This document shows positions 61,037 through 64,000 of a stretch of DNA of 64,000 bases, in pieces. The position numbers were made by a program, and so were the translations under genes. Within the stretch, counting starts at the first letter, position 1. Every line of letters starts with the position of its first letter. This stretch comes from an uncultured Carboxylicivirga sp. (GTDB lineage Bacteria; Bacteroidota; Bacteroidia; Bacteroidales; Marinilabiliaceae): NCBI RefSeq assembly GCF_963668385.1, contig NZ_OY764327.1, forward strand, positions 2,356,001-2,420,000, in the 5' to 3' direction. The notes under the pieces were generated by a model. It was given only the letters and a program-made list of their open reading frames with translations, searched no databases and was not told where the DNA came from.

Positions 61037-62068
61037 TTAAACTAATTTGTCGTCAAGCATTTGTTCAACCATATCTTTAACAGTTTGCTCTAAAGAAATA
61101 TACTCCAATTTCAGTTCTTCACGACTTTTACTGGCGTTTAATCGTAGAGGGTAGCCTACATTTCGTTTTATAAATTTTGTACTTAGGTTAAACATCCAAC
61201 CTACCAATAGTAACAAAAACTTTGCCGCATGTTTCTTTGGTAGTTTAAATTTTTTAGGGAAAGCATTTTCGATGATCTGTGCATATTCCAGTACATCAAT
61301 TGTTCTTTCTGCCAGTAAATGACGGCCTTGGCTGTATTCATTTTCAAGAGCAAGTATATGAGCTTTGGCAACATCACGTACATCAACAAAACCAAACATA
61401 ATAGAGGGCGCTCCCATAGAATATTTTCCCGAAAGCATATCTTTCATAAAATTCAAACTTTCGGAGTCTGACAAAGCTGATAAGGAAGGTCCCATTACAA
61501 ATGATGGATTTATCACTACTAATTTCCATTCATCCTGAGCTTCTGCTATTTTCCAGGCTTCTTTCTCAGCCATCACTTTCGAATACGAATAGGGTTGATG
61601 AGTTAAGCTACTGGAGGTATTGAATTGCTCTTCGTTAAATTCGTGTAATCGCTGTTCTGACATATCAATATTATCGCCATGAATAGCAGCAATACTTGAT
61701 GTTAGGATTACTTTTTTTACGCTACCTGATTTGCTGGCTGCATATAATACGTTACGTGTTCCTTTTAGGGCCGGATCAACCAAATCGCGTTGAGCATCTT
61801 TAAATCGAAGGGTAAAAGGAGAGGCCACATGAAGTATAGCGTCGCAACCTATAGCTGCATCGTCAAAGGATCCATCTTCCAGTAAATCGGCTTCCCATAT
61901 TTCAAGTTTGCCTTTGGTTGTTAAAGCAATTTGCCTAAGAGGTTCGTATTTTGCTTCGTTATTTTTATCTCTTACAGTAAGACGAACAGTGTAACCTTTG
62001 TCCAGAAGTCCTTTAACTATCCAGCCGCCTACATATCCTGTTCCACCTGTTACTAATAGGGTGTTCAT
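61037..62068 (-). CDS. NAD(P)-dependent epimerase/reductase (dihydroflavonol-4-reductase-like)
   Basis: 343-residue short-chain dehydrogenase of the extended type. The dinucleotide motif is VTGGTGYVGGWIVKGLL, with the arginine after the second strand (RLTVRD) favouring NADP. The catalytic YSYSKVMAEKEAW (YxxxK) is preceded by LTSSIAAIHGDN. Close relatives include dihydroflavonol-4-reductase-like and cinnamoyl-CoA-reductase-like enzymes, which reduce ketones or aldehydes; the substrate here is not predictable. It stands between the transglutaminase-like gene and an outer-membrane protein gene, 16 bases from the former, in the same direction. Confidence 0.87.
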   Translation of the reverse strand: MNTLLVTGGTGYVGGWIVKGLLDKGYTVRLTVRDKNNEAKYEPLRQIALTTKGKLEIWEADLLEDGSFDDAAIGCDAILHVASPFTLRFKDAQRDLVDPALKGTRNVLYAASKSGSVKKVILTSSIAAIHGDNIDMSEQRLHEFNEEQFNTSSSLTHQPYSYSKVMAEKEAWKIAEAQDEWKLVVINPSFVMGPSLSALSDSESLNFMKDMLSGKYSMGAPSIMFGFVDVRDVAKAHILALENEYSQGRHLLAERTIDVLEYAQIIENAFPKKFKLPKKHAAKFLLLLVGWMFNLSTKFIKRNVGYPLRLNASKSREELKLEYISLEQTVKDMVEQMLDDKLV

Positions 62069-62126
62069 ATCAAGTTATTTTAGGAAGGTTAAATTACTGT
62101 TTTCCCCCCATTTATTAAAACGAAAA

Positions 62127-62151
62127 GGCCGGTTCCTCATGGAATCCGGCC
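62127..62151 (-). terminator. Terminator after the outer-membrane protein gene
   Basis: GGCCGGTTCC (62127-62136), TCAT loop, GGAATCCGGCC (62141-62151), with a one-base bulge. The AAAA on its left gives a T-tract for leftward transcripts, so it ends the gene at 62187-62801. Confidence 0.75.
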
Positions 62152-62186
62152 ACTTTCATAAAAGATTTGGGTAATATTTTAACGGA

Positions 62187-62801
62187 TTAAATTCCGAATA
62201 ATTTGTATCCAATAGAGAAGGTTAGTACATCAGTGCGTTGACCAATTTGATAATCTGCCAAGTCTGAGATGTCAGATAATCCCCATTCGTAGCGAACATC
62301 AGCAGTTAACTTCCAGATTTCAACTCCTGCACCAGCCTGAAATGTCCAGTTGCTTTTTTTGTATTCATCCCATCCTGGAAGATCAGTTTTTGTTTTTGCA
62401 ATAAAAGAAGCCACGGGTCCTGCAATACCATATACTTTAATAACTGAAAGATCTAGTATTTGAAGGTTGGCTAGTAACGGAATATCCCATGTATGAAAGT
62501 CATTAGTACTAGGTGTAAAACCTCCATCGTAATAGGCTTTCATTTCAGTAGTTTTCTTTGCGTAGTATAATTCAGGTTGAAAAGATAAAGATCCAATTAG
62601 TCTTAATTTACCATAGGCTCCAAATAGAAAACCTCCTTTAGCTTCGTTTTTTACATTCTGCAAATCTTCACTAGAAGTAAAATCTGAGATTTTTATTTTA
62701 GTCGAGTTAAAACCAGCCTTTAATCCAACTGCTATTCTGTCCTGTGCGTTAATAGTTCCAACAACACCAATTAAGGCTGCTATTATAAAAAGCTTTTTCA
62801 T
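62187..62801 (-). CDS. PorT/OMP_b-brl-type outer-membrane beta-barrel protein
   Basis: 204 residues with a signal peptide (MKKLFIIAALIGVVGTINAQ). The mature part is an eight- to ten-stranded barrel: RIAVGLKAGFNSTKI, GFLFGAYGKLRL, LSFQPELYYA, WDIPLLANLQI, FQAGAGVEIWKL and the final LTFSIGYKLFGI. It belongs to the family of small outer-membrane proteins with an RxGxKAGxN start that are abundant in Bacteroidota. Function unknown. Transcribed alone, with a terminator after it. Confidence 0.82.
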   Translation of the reverse strand: MKKLFIIAALIGVVGTINAQDRIAVGLKAGFNSTKIKISDFTSSEDLQNVKNEAKGGFLFGAYGKLRLIGSLSFQPELYYAKKTTEMKAYYDGGFTPSTNDFHTWDIPLLANLQILDLSVIKVYGIAGPVASFIAKTKTDLPGWDEYKKSNWTFQAGAGVEIWKLTADVRYEWGLSDISDLADYQIGQRTDVLTFSIGYKLFGI

Positions 62802-62896
62802 TTTAATTAGGTTTTACAATCCGTTTTTGGATGTTACATTGATTAGACAAACCAAGAAATGTTTACACGTATAAAAAAATACAAAAAAGTGTAATG

Positions 62897-63358
62897 TTAG
62901 TATGTAATGGTCTTATTCTGAAAATTAAAAACCATGTAGTTTTTGTCGTCGATGAATAGTGTTAAGGTTTTTTTATCAACAATTGTAAAGCCAATAGATT
63001 TTTGTAATAAGGTGAGAAAGTAAAAATCCCATTCCGTTGAGCAAGAAGCTTCGGAACAATTGGTTCGTGTAAATTCAATTGTTTCGTCTTGATTGGCAAT
63101 ATATGAACCAGAACAACTATTTTTAGATAGGAAAAGTGTATATTCTTCTGTTTTTGGAAAAGATACACTAATGTCGTTAGTGTCTAGTTCACTTGTGGTA
63201 GGGAATGATGGTGCTACTACTTCTGTTAATTCCCATTTGTCTTCCAATAAAAAAGTGGAAGTAATAAAAGGATCGTCAGTTGTAGAACACGCAAACATCA
63301 AACCAATAATAAAGGCTGTAAATAGATAACGAATGTATTTAATTTGGCTTTGATTCAT
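62897..63358 (-). CDS. Small predicted lipoprotein (lipocalin-like)
   Basis: About 153 residues. MNQSQIKYIRYLFTAFIIGLMFAC is a lipoprotein signal (lipobox MFAC); I start at the ATG at 63358, since the earlier one at 63379 adds seven residues that do not fit. The mature part (LEDKWELTEVV at its start, NQDETIEFTRTNCSEASC, KKTLTLFIDDKNYMVF) has the strand order of small lipocalin-like Bacteroidota lipoproteins, with four cysteines near the centre that may pair. Function unknown. Confidence 0.68.
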   Translation of the reverse strand: MNQSQIKYIRYLFTAFIIGLMFACSTTDDPFITSTFLLEDKWELTEVVAPSFPTTSELDTNDISVSFPKTEEYTLFLSKNSCSGSYIANQDETIEFTRTNCSEASCSTEWDFYFLTLLQKSIGFTIVDKKTLTLFIDDKNYMVFNFQNKTITY

Positions 63359-63420
63359 TTGTATAGACCTATGTCTCAAAGATAATTAAATTTATAGATG
63401 GCTGGTTATATTAAGGCCAC

Positions 63421-64000
63421 CTAGTTGTTTTGGGAAGGTGCAAGAAATTGAAGTTTTATTTTTACTTCGTCTTGCACAGGCATACCATATCTTAAGGCTG
63501 GCTTCCAAAGTGGTCCTTTTTTAATTAATCGGATAGTTTCGATGGAAAAATCATCGTTAGGTGATCGTTTAATAATAATATCCTGCACATCACCTTTGTC
63601 TGAAATGATAATATTTGCCACAACCGTTTCTTTTTTGCCACTTCCACTAGCGGGATATCGCATATTTTTAAGAATTTCATCGAGGTATGCATCCATTCCC
63701 ATTTCAGGTTCGGCAGAAATATAATCTTCTTGAATAGTCAATTCTTCAGGTGAGATAGATTGAACTTCGCTTAGTGAATAAAATTCCTCATTAAGAGTAA
63801 AGTTAAGTGAATCTTCACTGTTACGTATCATTTCTGATGGCTTATATCCTATAAAGGATGTAACAATGGTTTGTGAGCTATCATTAATAGGGTAATTGAG
63901 TTCGTAGCTTCCATCAGCATTTGAAAGGGTTGCATGCGATGTACCTTTGATTTGAATGTTGGCTCCTTGTACCGGATGTTGATATTGGTCTTTAACTTTA
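63421..64000 (-). CDS. CarboxypepD_reg/TonB_C protein, N-terminus outside the window
   Basis: The frame is open to the window end, so the gene is cut at its 5' side. The upstream 56 codons give the start of a carboxypeptidase-like regulatory domain (DQYQHPVQGANIQIKGT, LSNADGSYEL). The last 100 residues form a TonB_C domain: NMRYPASGSGKKETVVANII, GDVQDIIIKRSPNDDF, GPLWKPALRYG. This resembles proteins that join a CarboxypepD_reg domain to a TonB_C end and that often lie downstream of BlaR-type peptidases, but the partner is not visible here. Confidence 0.75.
   Translation of the reverse strand, partial: KVKDQYQHPVQGANIQIKGTSHATLSNADGSYELNYPINDSSQTIVTSFIGYKPSEMIRNSEDSLNFTLNEEFYSLSEVQSISPEELTIQEDYISAEPEMGMDAYLDEILKNMRYPASGSGKKETVVANIIISDKGDVQDIIIKRSPNDDFSIETIRLIKKGPLWKPALRYGMPVQDEVKIKLQFLAPSQNN

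Noticed and set aside
1-64000. tRNA, rRNA, CRISPR array, insertion sequence or prophage
   Set aside because: I looked for clover-leaf sequences, rRNA blocks, regularly spaced repeats and transposase or integrase motifs and found none.

Overview
The window is AT-rich chromosomal DNA from a member of the Bacteroidota, probably class Bacteroidia and a free-living polysaccharide degrader. Four things point there: a pectinesterase fragment with a type IX secretion C-terminal sorting domain, a TonB-dependent receptor followed by a DUF4249 lipoprotein, several CarboxypepD_reg/TonB_C proteins, and promoter-like TAnnTTTG boxes (the Bacteroidota -7 element). I see no rRNA or tRNA gene, CRISPR array, insertion sequence or prophage. 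Species cannot be named from the sequence.

Layout. 0-2.2 kb: truncated pectinesterase and acetate kinase. 2.2-10 kb, minus strand: a full SUF iron-sulfur operon (sufB-sufC-sufD-sufS-sufE-DUF59), two paralogous small membrane proteins and queG, whose product carries Fe-S clusters. 10-21.5 kb: a truncated haemoglobin, a GlcD/GlcF-type FAD/Fe-S dehydrogenase, two hexameric glutamate dehydrogenases, tatD-ansA, and an exbB-membrane protein-exbD-exbD operon. 21.7-29 kb: two very large related proteins joining receiver-like domains to a pyruvate-phosphate-dikinase-type ATP-grasp domain. 29-34.4 kb, minus strand: alkyltransferase, zinc-ribbon protein, BlaI/BlaR-like regulators with a well-formed promoter and repeated operator-like sites, and a prolyl oligopeptidase lipoprotein.

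34.6-42 kb: a RimB-like protease/RimK ligase fusion, a GNAT/RLAN/ATP-grasp fusion, a COG2108-like radical SAM protein, an AraC regulator, and a yceI-dioxygenase pair preceded by repeated TTGATTA boxes. 42-52.2 kb: lipoprotein, TonB receptor pair, GPP34 protein, XRE regulator, a nucleosidase-cupin fusion, a non-coding stretch with hairpins, a split chromate transporter and a collagen-motif lipoprotein. 52.2-55 kb, minus strand: a CysP-like permease and a two-component system, with the same 16-bp near-palindrome upstream of both units. 55-64 kb: secreted proteins of unknown role, a sialate-esterase-like hydrolase, a large transglutaminase-like protein, a short-chain reductase, a beta-barrel protein, a lipoprotein, and a TonB_C protein cut by the window end.

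The best candidates for something little described are the tandem receiver/ATP-grasp proteins at 21.8-29.0 kb and the two ATP-grasp peptide-ligase fusions at 34.6-38.0 kb. The shared operator candidate around the two-component system and the promoter/operator block in front of blaR are the clearest regulatory signals.
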